Source: Soehngenia sp. (GTDB lineage: Bacteria; Bacillota; Clostridia; Tissierellales; Tissierellaceae). Taken from it: a stretch of DNA of 64,000 nt. A model generated the notes under the pieces. The model worked only from the letters and a program-made list of their open reading frames with translations, was not told the DNA's origin and made no database searches. Every line of letters begins with the position of its first letter. The stretch's first letter is position 1. Of the stretch, positions 6,954 to 15,449 are shown piece by piece. Location: positions 1 to 64,000 of the forward strand of contig JAGXFX010000027.1 in NCBI GenBank assembly GCA_024637045.1, in the 5' to 3' direction. The position numbers and the translations under genes were made by a program.

Positions 6954-8347
6954 CAATCAGAAAGATTCTATTGCTTGTAATGGTCTTTGTGGTTGTGCTT
7001 TCGGTGGGAATAAATGCTCTTATATTAACATCACTAACCGATCAGTACTTTGTAGACTATCTTGATGAAAGTTATGAGAATCACACTGAACAGATTGTTG
7101 AGTATACAAAGGCTGCCCTTGATAGAGATGATATATCCTATTCACAGATGGGAAGGGAGCTAAGCTCACATCTTATTGAACCTATTATAAGAATTCGTCT
7201 ACTAGACATAAACGGCAATCAGCTGGTGGATGTCAGATCAGATGTTCCAATGATGGGTGGACATATGATGAACAGCAGAATGTTTGATAGATTTAGGAAT
7301 AATTCAGCACAGGAATACATCTATGAAGTAGTATCTGATGGCGATTTTGTAGCTAATCTGGAAATCAGCAGATATGTAAACACTGAAAATACCGCAGTTG
7401 CCTTACTGTTTAAGTCAGCTTTGGTTAGAAATAGCATTCTATCTGTAGTAATTGCACTTGTGATTGCAATTATCTTAGGTGTAATCATTAGTGGTCGTAT
7501 GGCAGGAGAACTTAAAAAAACTGCTGGACAAGCAACTGCAATCCAGGAAGGAATCAATATACCTGCTGAAAAGTCATTTATCAAGGAAATAACCAGTATA
7601 AGAGAAAGTCTGGATGATCTGAATGTTCGATTGAAACTTCGTCAGAAGAGCAGAAAAGAACTCACTGATCAGTTGATACACCAGACAAGAACACCATTGA
7701 CAATCTTGAAAACTCATCTGGAAGCAATAGATGATGGTATGGTTGAAATGGATCAGGATGAAATCAACATACTTGAAGACCAAATCCAAAATATTACTGC
7801 GATAGTATCCAATATGAGTGAATTAATTGACGCTGAAACAAAGACAAGTGAAATAAATTATGAAGAGGTTGAGATAAACCAGTTGATCAAGAAAATTATG
7901 GCTGGACTCAAACCTCAATACTCAAAAAAAGGTATACAACTCGTTCTTGGATCAACAGACAAGATAACGATAACCACCGACAGATATTTGCTAAGCCAGA
8001 CAATATACAATATCATGACAAATGCATACAAGTATACTGATAAAGGTGGAAAAGTCGAAATAGATTACAGCTTGGATGAGAATAAGCTTAAAATTAGAAT
8101 AAATGATACAGGAATTGGAATTTTACCAAAGGACAAGGACAAAATTTTCAATGCATATTACAGTGTTGAAACAGATTCAACAAAAGGTGGAGAAGGCATT
8201 GGACTTTATATTGTTTCAGAAAATCTAAAGCATCTTGGTGGAAATATTACAGTTGAATCTGAACAAGGTAACGGTAGTACTTTCTTAATTGAACTGCCTT
8301 TAAATGGAAGGGAGAGATTGGATGAAAACACTTATAAGAAAGCTTAA
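6950..8347 (+). CDS. Membrane sensor histidine kinase
   Basis: 465 residues. There are two membrane helices (about 5-27 and 163-185) around an extracytoplasmic sensor of about 130 residues that contains a Met-rich stretch (PMMGGHMMNSRMF). A HAMP-like linker follows. The HisKA box has H244 in LIHQTRTPLTIL. The ATPase domain has the N box (NIMTNAYKYT), G1 (NDTGIGI) and G2 (GGEGIGLYIV). It partners the preceding regulator. The Met/His cluster in the sensor could bind a soft metal such as copper, which would fit the metal-motif protein encoded just downstream; this is a guess. Confidence 0.93.
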   Translation: MTIRKILLLVMVFVVVLSVGINALILTSLTDQYFVDYLDESYENHTEQIVEYTKAALDRDDISYSQMGRELSSHLIEPIIRIRLLDINGNQLVDVRSDVPMMGGHMMNSRMFDRFRNNSAQEYIYEVVSDGDFVANLEISRYVNTENTAVALLFKSALVRNSILSVVIALVIAIILGVIISGRMAGELKKTAGQATAIQEGINIPAEKSFIKEITSIRESLDDLNVRLKLRQKSRKELTDQLIHQTRTPLTILKTHLEAIDDGMVEMDQDEINILEDQIQNITAIVSNMSELIDAETKTSEINYEEVEINQLIKKIMAGLKPQYSKKGIQLVLGSTDKITITTDRYLLSQTIYNIMTNAYKYTDKGGKVEIDYSLDENKLKIRINDTGIGILPKDKDKIFNAYYSVETDSTKGGEGIGLYIVSENLKHLGGNITVESEQGNGSTFLIELPLNGRERLDENTYKKA

Positions 8348-8447
8348 TGAGTTTATAGAAAAACTGGCGAAAGCCAACGAAAGCGAGTATGGAAATAAGA
8401 AACTGGACTGTTGTTCACTCAATAAAGAACAAGGTATTAAAGGGTAA
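8322..8447 (+). CDS. LDCC-motif small putative metal-binding protein
   Basis: 41 residues, overlapping the end of the kinase gene by 26 bases in another frame. AGGGAGAG precedes the ATG at 8322 and the frame closes with TAA at 8447. The first half is a charged amphipathic helix (MKTLIRKLNEFIEKLAKAN). The second half holds KKLDCCSLNKEQ. I recall a family of tiny clostridial proteins named after this LDCC motif and annotated as putative metal-binding. It supports a metal or redox theme for the operon. The gene is short, but the start signals and motif make it credible. Confidence 0.7.
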   Translation: MKTLIRKLNEFIEKLAKANESEYGNKKLDCCSLNKEQGIKG

Positions 8448-8475
8448 GTAACTGTAAATTTCATATATTAATTCA

Positions 8476-8510
8476 TTAACCAGGCGAAGATTGACAAAAC
8501 GCCTGGTTAA
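8476..8510 (+). terminator. Inverted repeat behind the two-component operon
   Basis: TTAACCAGGCG and CGCCTGGTTAA are a perfect 11-bp inverted repeat with a 13-base loop. No strong T run follows on either strand, so it may be a weak terminator or an operator. Confidence 0.45.
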
Positions 8511-8536
8511 ACTTATAAATATCAGATAATTTTGAA

Positions 8537-8565
8537 TTGTAAATTATCTCCAAATAAGATATAAT
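8537..8565 (+). promoter_or_regulatory. SigA-type promoter of the GGDEF gene
   Basis: TTGTAA, 17 bases, TATAAT. It lies about 37 bases upstream of the chosen ATG. Confidence 0.65.
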
Positions 8566-8602
8566 AAAAATATGCCATAAAACGGTCTGGGGTGGGTTGA
8601 AA

Positions 8603-9727
8603 ATGGCGATATACGTTAAGCTTTTGATAGTTCTTCAAATGTTGATTGTAAATCAACATATTACAATCAAGTGTTCAAGGTTAAAAAAGAGTTTTAATAA
8701 AACTTATTTTTACTTGGCTGCTTTTACAGCCTTGTTTTTATCATTTTTGTATTATCTATTGCCAACCTTACCAGAGGATACTGCCTTTATGGGAGATGGA
8801 ATTTATCTTCTACTTGCAGCTATATATGTCTTCCCAATTGTTTTTCTTACTGACCAGCCAAAGATACATACCATAACAATAATGTCTGTGGCATGGGTCT
8901 ATACCATGTTTATTTATATAATTTCCCATAGAATTGCACAGTACATTTATCCGGAACTTTTACAACTGTATTCACTGGGGATACAGTCAATACTATATGT
9001 CCTGACTTATAGATCATATTATAAAATGATAAACAGTAAATTTATATTTACCATATTGAATGTTGGTAAAGAGACATTATACATTATCATGGGACTGGGA
9101 ATTTCATCATTAGCTCTTTTGTTTATTCTCAACTATTCATACATACATGGTGCAACTATTATAAATCAGATTCTTGAACCAGTTTTGCTGATAATAATTT
9201 TAATTTTTGGGTTGAATCTGGCATATTCATTTGTCAGGGCTGATAAATCGGTTAAAGATATTGAAAAAAGAGTCAGAAAAGATTCACTTACAAGATTAGG
9301 AAATCGCGAAGCAATGCTTGAGGATGCAAACACAAGAATTATAGAAGGAAATCCATTCTGCCTTTTATTTATGGACCTGGACGACTTCAAATTTGTAAAT
9401 GATACTTATGGACATCAGGCAGGGGATGATTATCTGGTTGCTTTTTCCAACACCATAAGAAAGTATCTTGGATCTGATGATAGGTTTTATAGAATTTCTG
9501 GAGATGAATTTGTCTTGTTGTGGTCAAAAAAATCATGCAATGAGCTTGTTGAGAAACTTGAAGAACTTGAATTTCTCAATAACCCTATGGGGGTTGAATT
9601 CAGAGGGTTGAGTACGGGACACGCTCGTTTTCCTGAAGATGAAACTGATATTGTAGAGTTGCTGTCAATGGCTGATGAGAGAATGTATCAGATTAAGAAA
9701 AAGAAACATAAAAATCAAGACAACTGA
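8603..9727 (+). CDS. Membrane GGDEF protein, putative diguanylate cyclase
   Basis: 374 residues from the ATG at 8603, which follows GGGGTGGG at a good distance; an in-frame TTG six bases upstream is too close to that site. About seven N-terminal membrane helices (to residue about 205) are followed by a GGDEF domain (about 225-372). The domain keeps the metal-binding FMDLDDFKFVNDTYGH and the active loop as SGDEF at 299-303. Serine in the first position is found in some active cyclases, so synthesis of cyclic-di-GMP is plausible. No EAL or HD-GYP domain is attached. It lies about 4.4 kb from three c-di-GMP-type riboswitches and next to an HD-GYP relic, suggesting a local circuit. Confidence 0.88.
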   Translation: MAIYVKLLIVLQMLIVNQHITIKCSRLKKSFNKTYFYLAAFTALFLSFLYYLLPTLPEDTAFMGDGIYLLLAAIYVFPIVFLTDQPKIHTITIMSVAWVYTMFIYIISHRIAQYIYPELLQLYSLGIQSILYVLTYRSYYKMINSKFIFTILNVGKETLYIIMGLGISSLALLFILNYSYIHGATIINQILEPVLLIIILIFGLNLAYSFVRADKSVKDIEKRVRKDSLTRLGNREAMLEDANTRIIEGNPFCLLFMDLDDFKFVNDTYGHQAGDDYLVAFSNTIRKYLGSDDRFYRISGDEFVLLWSKKSCNELVEKLEELEFLNNPMGVEFRGLSTGHARFPEDETDIVELLSMADERMYQIKKKKHKNQDN

Positions 9728-9838
9728 TTGTGTAATAAATACATATACTGTGATAAATATATATACATAGAATAATTATTGAATGTCCTCAAATTTAATA
9801 TTCAGGGCATTTAAGTTATTATTTTTTACTGTTTTTGC

Positions 9839-10075
9839 ATTCGTGAAGAACAAGTAACTTATGGAAATGGCTATCCAAAGGGTCTTAAGGGGATAGAGAT
9901 TCCTGTTCTATCTAGGATAATATCAGCAGCTGAAACTTACGATTCGCTTACAAAAGATAAAAACGGTAGAAGGCTTACTAAAGAGCAGGCTATAAAGTAT
10001 ATTGAAAATGAATCAGGAGAAAAATTCGACCCAATGGTAATAAACGCTTTTATTAAGACTGCAGACAAAATTTAA
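9839..10075 (+). pseudogene. Relic of an HD-GYP c-di-GMP phosphodiesterase
   Basis: A 78-codon open stretch with no start codon or ribosome site encodes the C-terminal third of an HD-GYP domain: EEQVTYGNGYPKGLKG corresponds to the HHE-x-GxGYPxGL region, then IPVLSRIISAAETYDSLT, a late EQAIKYI helix and FDPMVINAF. The catalytic HD part is absent. It is followed by a good terminator, so the 3' end of the old gene is intact while the 5' part was deleted. HD-GYP proteins hydrolyse cyclic-di-GMP, and loss next to a GGDEF gene may have shifted the balance. Confidence 0.75.
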
Positions 10076-10081
10076 ATTATG

Positions 10082-10108
10082 AGAGAGCAATGCGCTCTCT
10101 TTTTCTTT
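10082..10108 (+). terminator. Terminator behind the HD-GYP relic
   Basis: AGAGAGC and GCTCTCT with a five-base loop, then TTTTCTTT. Confidence 0.75.
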
Positions 10109-10163
10109 GTCTAAAATGTATAAATGTTAAAAAACAGGGTATCTCTAATTAAGGAGGTGTGTG

Positions 10164-10955
10164 ATGCTGGAGAAATGTGTTGCAAGAGCAAGAAATGCGG
10201 AAATATATTCTTGGGAGAATGATCAGGTACTGAAGCTTTTTTACGACTTTATTCCTGTTGAGGCAATAGATGGCGAATTTACAAAAACTCTATGTATAAG
10301 CAAGTTGACTGAGATGTGCCCTGCAATATATAAAAGGATCACACTTAAAGAAGGTGAAGGGATAGTATTTGAGAACATCAAAGGAAAATCTCTGACCTAC
10401 AACCTCTTGAGCAATCCTCTTCGTGTAAAAGAATTCTCAACAATAATGGCTGAAAGTCATAAAAAAATACATAAGATTGCTGCAAACGAACTACCTGAGA
10501 TAAAAGCTATAATTAGTTTCAAAATAGAAGATTCAAAAATACTGGATATGAGTCAGAAATCAAAATTAGTGGAAATGTTGGATTCTATGCCTAATATGGA
10601 TAGACTATGTCATATGAATTATCATCCAGACAGCATCTTTATTGCAAATCAGAGAACTAAGGTAATTGACTGGATGGATGCAGGCAAAGGTAACCCTTTG
10701 GTTGATGTTGCAAAAACACTGGTGCTTTTGAGATTTTCATCATTGCCTTTCCAGAATGTTTTATTTAGAGGAGTTGCAAAATTGAGCAAAGAAATTCTAA
10801 TCAGGGATTATCTCAATGAATATTTCAAGGGTAATGAGTATCCCGATGAAGAATTGGATAAATGGATACTCATTGTGGCTGCCTCAAGAACAAATGAAAA
10901 ACTACCTGAGTCAGAGTCAACAAAACTGAAGACCTTCATACAGGAGGAGCTGTAG
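10164..10955 (+). CDS. APH/kinase-fold phosphotransferase family protein
   Basis: 263 residues from ATG 10164; AGGAGG six bases upstream decides this start over the adjacent GTG. The C-terminal half has the aminoglycoside-phosphotransferase/choline-kinase pattern: LCHMNYHPDSIFI stands where HGDLHxxN is usual, and KVIDWMDAGKGNPLVDVAKT carries the metal-binding Asp. The usual catalytic Asp of HGD is Asn-Tyr here (HMNYHPD), so the loop is atypical. It probably phosphorylates a small hydroxyl compound; the substrate is unknown. It may equally be a pseudokinase. The N-terminal lobe is short. Confidence 0.7.
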   Translation: MLEKCVARARNAEIYSWENDQVLKLFYDFIPVEAIDGEFTKTLCISKLTEMCPAIYKRITLKEGEGIVFENIKGKSLTYNLLSNPLRVKEFSTIMAESHKKIHKIAANELPEIKAIISFKIEDSKILDMSQKSKLVEMLDSMPNMDRLCHMNYHPDSIFIANQRTKVIDWMDAGKGNPLVDVAKTLVLLRFSSLPFQNVLFRGVAKLSKEILIRDYLNEYFKGNEYPDEELDKWILIVAASRTNEKLPESESTKLKTFIQEEL

Positions 10956-10981
10956 ATTATAAACAAGTATGATAGAACTGA

Positions 10982-11572
10982 TTATAGAAATAGCGAAATA
11001 GCTGTGTAAAGTAAAAGCAGGGCCATAATAGTATTTACGAACTTGTGGTGTTTTGTCATAAACAGTTGGAAAACTGAACCGAATATACCCCAACTAACAG
11101 TTGACAGAAATCCTAAAGCAGACATAATCAATGCAAATAGTAGCAGGATAACTGGTGATGAGTAGTATGGTACAATAAAAGTAGATGCTGTTGTTACTCC
11201 GTATATAATTCCCTTTGGATTTACAAACTGGAGAAGAAAACCTTTGGTAAATGTAGTGGTTCTTTTTCCTGCGTCATGAGTATTATCAGTAGGCGGCTTG
11301 CTTTTGAAGGTTTTCCATGCAAGCCAGGTTATGTAAGCAGCACCAATAAGCGTCATATATGGCTTGATCATAGGAATAAAATTAAACAAGGTACGACTGA
11401 ATAAATTACTTAAAGCCAGAACAAGAAAGAATCCGGCAAACACACCGTAGTTGAAATGGATGCTATTTTTTAGTCCATATCTACTTGAATTGGACATTGA
11501 CATAATATTGTTGGGACCTGGTGTGAAAGTGGTTATGAAAACATATGATAAAAATGCTGTTATATTAGGCAT
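10982..11572 (-). CDS. LysE family amino-acid exporter
   Basis: 196 residues with about six membrane helices and the LysE/RhtB signature TFTPGPNNIMSMSNSSRYG at the N terminus. It exports amino acids or related compounds; specificity cannot be read. ATG 11572 follows AAGGAGTG, so I reject the 13 extra codons of the longer frame that starts at a TTG. It converges with the kinase-fold gene, and I see no strong terminator between them. Confidence 0.88.
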   Translation of the reverse strand: MPNITAFLSYVFITTFTPGPNNIMSMSNSSRYGLKNSIHFNYGVFAGFFLVLALSNLFSRTLFNFIPMIKPYMTLIGAAYITWLAWKTFKSKPPTDNTHDAGKRTTTFTKGFLLQFVNPKGIIYGVTTASTFIVPYYSSPVILLLFALIMSALGFLSTVSWGIFGSVFQLFMTKHHKFVNTIMALLLLYTAISLFL

Positions 11573-11725
11573 ACAGAACACTCCTTGTTGTGGTTTAAAG
11601 AACTGAAGCAATACAATATTTTAACTCAAATATTGATGACTGTCAATAACTTGGGAAATTTATGGAAAGCAAAATACACTGAAACAAGCGATTATTACAA
11701 TAAATAAAATTGAGGATGTGAGTAT

Positions 11726-12670
11726 ATGAGTATCAAGAAAGCAGTATATTATCTGGCGACAAAGAATAACGTGGATCATGTTGCAGCCCCAGTTTATAGA
11801 GAAATTGTTAGAAGTTTGAAACTTACTGGAGTTGACATTCTAGTGGATGACAAACCTGTTATGAGATATGTAGATGATGGTGGGAATATTTTTGATTTTG
11901 TACAGACAGATAAAGTGGTCTGCCATGATTACAAAAAATATCTGCCTATTATGAAAGAGAAATTTTCAGATTATGATGTAGCTGGATTAATAACATGGCA
12001 TGAAGGGGAAAATGCTCCTGATGGAATCTTATCAGTACATACAACTGGGGATGTTGAAACCGGGAACTTTGGAAATGCAAACCCTTTATTTATGCACAAT
12101 TTACTAACCGCACTAGAAAAAAACAGAATCGAGGAGAATCTAGAGGATTTTTTTGTGACAACCGAAGCAACTCATTGGTCAGGCATTGTCTACGGAGATA
12201 GTAGCCCGGAGATGATTAGGGAATATGAAGTGCCAATTATGGACATAGAGATTGGAAGCAGCGAAGCTAGCTGGAATAATGAGAATGCAGCAAAAGCCTT
12301 GGCCAAATCTCTCCTTGAGATATTCAATAATGATGGAAGGACACTTAAAAATATCCTATGTGCAGGTGGAACTCATTTCGAAAGGGGATTTTCAGGTGAG
12401 TTGTTTACAAGCTGGGAAGACAAGAGTTTTGGCATATCGCATATTTTACCTAATCAGTGGTTGGTTTCAGGAGAATTTGAAAATGAATCTGGGTTAAAAA
12501 AACTATTGGATTGTGTTGAGTCGATTGAAGATGGAATAGAGGGTATCGCCATGCATGATGGACTTAAGGGAACATATAAACAGCAATTAAGAAATCTGGG
12601 AGAAAAACTCGACGTCCCTGTTTTTAAACATCAGTTTCTACGAAAGCCAGAAAAGATAGAGTGGAAGTAA
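11726..12670 (+). CDS. DTD2-type D-aminoacyl-tRNA deacylase
   Basis: 314 residues spanning the whole archaeal/plant DTD2 (GEK1, formerly DUF516) family pattern: ITWHEGENAP, SVHTTGD, TTEATHWSG, MDIEIGSSEASW and AGGTHFERGFSGEL, with histidines likely to bind the metal. The family removes D-amino acids and, in plants and archaea, aldehyde adducts from aminoacyl-tRNA. In bacteria the usual enzyme is the unrelated DTD1, so this gene is notable and may reflect transfer or a specialised role. It stands alone, with GGATGTGAG before the ATG. Confidence 0.85.
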   Translation: MSIKKAVYYLATKNNVDHVAAPVYREIVRSLKLTGVDILVDDKPVMRYVDDGGNIFDFVQTDKVVCHDYKKYLPIMKEKFSDYDVAGLITWHEGENAPDGILSVHTTGDVETGNFGNANPLFMHNLLTALEKNRIEENLEDFFVTTEATHWSGIVYGDSSPEMIREYEVPIMDIEIGSSEASWNNENAAKALAKSLLEIFNNDGRTLKNILCAGGTHFERGFSGELFTSWEDKSFGISHILPNQWLVSGEFENESGLKKLLDCVESIEDGIEGIAMHDGLKGTYKQQLRNLGEKLDVPVFKHQFLRKPEKIEWK

Positions 12671-12846
12671 TATAAATGGTGTATCATGGAATTGAATTTA
12701 TAAACTATTTTTGACAAGTATATATCACTATCTGACAACAAAATAACTTTTAAAAAAATCTAATATATTGATAGTAGTGAATATATTCTGGGTATATATT
12801 CTCAAAGACATGAACCCCCCTGAGTTTGAATGAGGAGAGTGATTTG

Positions 12847-13305
12847 ATGAGCATATATAAGGAAATCAGAACTGACCTTTGGGAGCTGGCTAACAGCCTT
12901 GACAGACATACCAGAAAGAAACTGGAGCTGCAAGTTTACTCTAATATAGTTAATAGAATGGAACATCTTTGCAATGATTACAATGAATGTAGTGTTTTCC
13001 TTGAAGACATGTCTTCAACAATCAAAGAACTGAAACAAAACGATGGTGAATTGAAACGTGAAGATATTCGTGCCATGAAGAAGGTCAAAAGTGATGTAGA
13101 ATCTTATCTCGAAAAAGAACATGATCTTGTTAGAAAAGGCAAGTATATGTTCAGATATATGACTGTAGGGATTATAGTTGGAGCAATGGTGGGATATTTC
13201 TTTATGAACTATATTGCTGTAGGTGCTTTATTGGGAGCAATTGTAGGCATTGGTTACGGTACAAAACTTGACAATGATGCTAAAAACGAAGGCTATCAAA
13301 TCTAA
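12847..13305 (+). CDS. Coiled-coil protein with glycine-zipper helices, paralog 1
   Basis: 152 residues from ATG 12847, chosen because GAGGAG lies nine bases upstream; the longer frame would start inside that site. The first 100 residues are charged and helical with two conserved cysteine-containing spots (NECSVFLEDM). The end holds two Gly-rich membrane helices (TVGIIVGAMVGYFF and AVGALLGAIVGIGYG). It is related along its length to the genes at 15450 and 16012. I do not recognise a named family. The glycine-zipper pair suggests oligomerisation in the membrane. A GAATATAT/ATATATTC inverted repeat lies upstream at 12779-12801. Confidence 0.75.
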   Translation: MSIYKEIRTDLWELANSLDRHTRKKLELQVYSNIVNRMEHLCNDYNECSVFLEDMSSTIKELKQNDGELKREDIRAMKKVKSDVESYLEKEHDLVRKGKYMFRYMTVGIIVGAMVGYFFMNYIAVGALLGAIVGIGYGTKLDNDAKNEGYQI

Positions 13306-13317
13306 AGTGTAATTAAC

Positions 13318-13347
13318 GCCGGATTAAATTCCGGCTTTTCTTTTTTT
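13318..13347 (+). terminator. Terminator after glycine-zipper paralog 1
   Basis: GCCGGA and TCCGGC with a six-base loop, followed by TTTTCTTTTTTT. Confidence 0.8.
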
Positions 13348-13415
13348 GACAATTGAATGGTTTATTCTGGTATAATTGAACTAACAAATTGAGTTTCATA
13401 AAGGAGAGTTCTTAA

Positions 13416-14489
13416 ATGAGAAGAGTAATTAACTTTAGATTTTGTAGTTTACTTATTGTTTTTTCAGTTATTATGCTGATTGGACCGAGTAGTATTTTTG
13501 CTGAAGGTGATATTTACGATGTATTTGGTTATGAGGAAGATGAAGCAGACTTCACTGTTTCGAATGTGGTGGATACTTTTGATGCGTCTTTGATTGACAA
13601 AGCTTTTGATGCGGGACTTGTTGCAGAAACACCTGTAGAAATTACTCTTTTAAATGAAGGAGGATCAAACTTCGCTGCGTACAGTCTGGAAAAGACAGAT
13701 AGTGGAATATATGGTTACAATCCCGATGAGCAGTTAGCTATTGAAGGTGAGGTTGTAACTTTGATACCTATCGAAGGGGCTGAAAAGAACATATTTGGTC
13801 AATATAGTCCAGATGACATGGAAGAAGTTACTATGGATGTAAATGAGCTTGGGAACTATGATTATCAGGGATTGACTTATCTGTCTGGAGCGAAAATCGT
13901 ACTTGAAGAACCGGGAGATTATTATGTTCTATTCAGAATAAAGGCTACAATGGGTGCAACAGAAGCATTTGTAAAGGTAATCGATTCTGAAGATGAGCCA
14001 GAAGAAAATCAAAACCAAGAAGAGGAATCTGATATACCTGTGGAAGCAATACCATCAAATGCAAGGATTCTTGTGGATGGTGAAGAAATAGTCTTCGATG
14101 CATATAATATTAATGGAAACAACTTCTTCAAGCTAAGAGATTTAGCGTATACCTTAAGCGAATCACAGAAAGGCTTCGACGTAACCTGGAACGCTGAGGA
14201 TAGAATTATTAGTATTTTTCCGGACACACCATATACGGCCACAGGTGGAGAAATGCTAATTGAAGACACAAATCAAACCACTGGGATATTGAATGTTGAT
14301 CAGATACAAATGGATGGAGAAGAGATTAAACTACTTGCATACAATATTGGAGGCAATAATTATTTTAAGTTGAGAGACATTGCAAATCAGTTGGACTTTG
14401 GAGTTAGCTGGGAGGTTGAGTCTAAAACAGTAATTATCAACACTGATAACTCATACATTGAAGATATACCACAAAAGCAGGCCTTGTAA
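13416..14489 (+). CDS. Secreted protein with two stalk (Cu-amine-oxidase-N-like) domains
   Basis: 357 residues. A signal peptide ends near residue 29 (SSIFAEG). Residues about 30-185 form a unique acidic region. A Glu/Asn-rich linker follows, then two related stalk repeats: ILVDGEEIVFDAYNINGNNF with FKLRDLAYTL, and IQMDGEEIKLLAYNIGGNNY with FKLRDIANQL. These repeats are common in clostridial surface proteins and resemble the N-terminal domain of copper amine oxidases, but carry no oxidase activity. It is probably a wall-associated protein. The last codons form the 5' arm of the terminator shared with the next gene. TTGACA and TATAAT with a 19-base gap lie upstream at 13346-13376. Confidence 0.85.
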   Translation: MRRVINFRFCSLLIVFSVIMLIGPSSIFAEGDIYDVFGYEEDEADFTVSNVVDTFDASLIDKAFDAGLVAETPVEITLLNEGGSNFAAYSLEKTDSGIYGYNPDEQLAIEGEVVTLIPIEGAEKNIFGQYSPDDMEEVTMDVNELGNYDYQGLTYLSGAKIVLEEPGDYYVLFRIKATMGATEAFVKVIDSEDEPEENQNQEEESDIPVEAIPSNARILVDGEEIVFDAYNINGNNFFKLRDLAYTLSESQKGFDVTWNAEDRIISIFPDTPYTATGGEMLIEDTNQTTGILNVDQIQMDGEEIKLLAYNIGGNNYFKLRDIANQLDFGVSWEVESKTVIINTDNSYIEDIPQKQAL

Positions 14490-14504
14490 GGCCTGCTTTT
14501 GTGG
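14469..14504. terminator. Bidirectional terminator between convergent genes
   Basis: CCACAAAAGCAGGCC and GGCCTGCTTTTGTGG form a perfect 15-bp stem with loop TTGTAA. T-rich and A-rich arms let it serve both strands. The stem includes the last codons and stop of the plus-strand gene. Confidence 0.85.
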
Positions 14505-14515
14505 CATTAGGACTT

Positions 14516-15232
14516 TTATGGTTCAAAAATTGTATAGTCATTTGGTATGTTGAATAAATTCATATCCACGGAATCGCTGAAATCTTCAATTACCCACTTG
14601 GAGTCGTATCCCTCACCGGTCATTTCCATACCAATCAAACTTTCACCGTCAAAATAGTACCTGATGGTACCATCTTCAACATCGTATTCCTCAAATTTTC
14701 TTGTTTCACCCATGAACTCAGCAGTTCCACTCTGCGTAAAAGTCATATCTTCAGTGTCCACAATATCTCCTTCAGTATCATTGAATTCTGAGGCTTGATC
14801 AGTATCTTCAGGAAATACCATTACCATATTTTGCCCATGCATCACCATGTAAAGTTTTCCATCCATTTGAATGGTAGTACTATTAGCTAGTTCTGACTCG
14901 AAGACAGTTGCAAAATTTTCACCATCAATTGCTGTGGTAATTGTGGCCTCATATTCCTTGCCCTCAACTTGGGTTATGGTTTTATACTTTATTGTATACT
15001 GATTTCCCATCATTATATCTGCATAAGCTGCAGAAAGTAAATTTTCCTGTGGCTCATCTTCAGGTTCTTCTTGAGGTTCTTCAACTATTGGAGTAGGTGC
15101 GTCATCGGTAATTTCTGGAGTTTCTGTCTCTAAACTTTCAGTTTCAGAATCTATGGGGGTTTCCTGACTGCAACCTCCAAATGACAATGATAAAACTAAG
15201 AGTAGTCCAATAATAATTATATATTTTCGCAT
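14516..15232 (-). CDS. Lipoprotein, LolA/LppX-like fold suspected
   Basis: 238 residues. The signal peptide has a lipobox (LSFGGC, Cys21), so the protein is anchored to the outer face of the membrane. An acidic Glu/Pro/Thr linker (about 22-65) precedes a domain of about 170 residues rich in beta strands, with alternating patterns such as GKLYMVMHGQNMVMVF and EFMGETRKFEEYDVEDG. Such proteins often adopt a LolA-like half-barrel; this is a guess from pattern only. AGGAGG precedes the ATG. Function unknown. Confidence 0.75.
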   Translation of the reverse strand: MRKYIIIIGLLLVLSLSFGGCSQETPIDSETESLETETPEITDDAPTPIVEEPQEEPEDEPQENLLSAAYADIMMGNQYTIKYKTITQVEGKEYEATITTAIDGENFATVFESELANSTTIQMDGKLYMVMHGQNMVMVFPEDTDQASEFNDTEGDIVDTEDMTFTQSGTAEFMGETRKFEEYDVEDGTIRYYFDGESLIGMEMTGEGYDSKWVIEDFSDSVDMNLFNIPNDYTIFEP

Positions 15233-15449
15233 GGTTTAAACCTCCTCTGTAATCGGATTCAACTTTAAAATTATATACCCTTATGTAATTACCTTAAGCA
15301 ATTCGGAAAAGTACATAAGTGATTTGTGCTTTCTCCTGTGTTATAATTAAAGGAGAATTAAGTCGAAGCAAAGACGCTCAAGCTGTTACCAAAAGTGCGA
15401 TTATAAGAACAAGTTGGGTTAATTACTAAAATATACGGAGGTATGGTGG

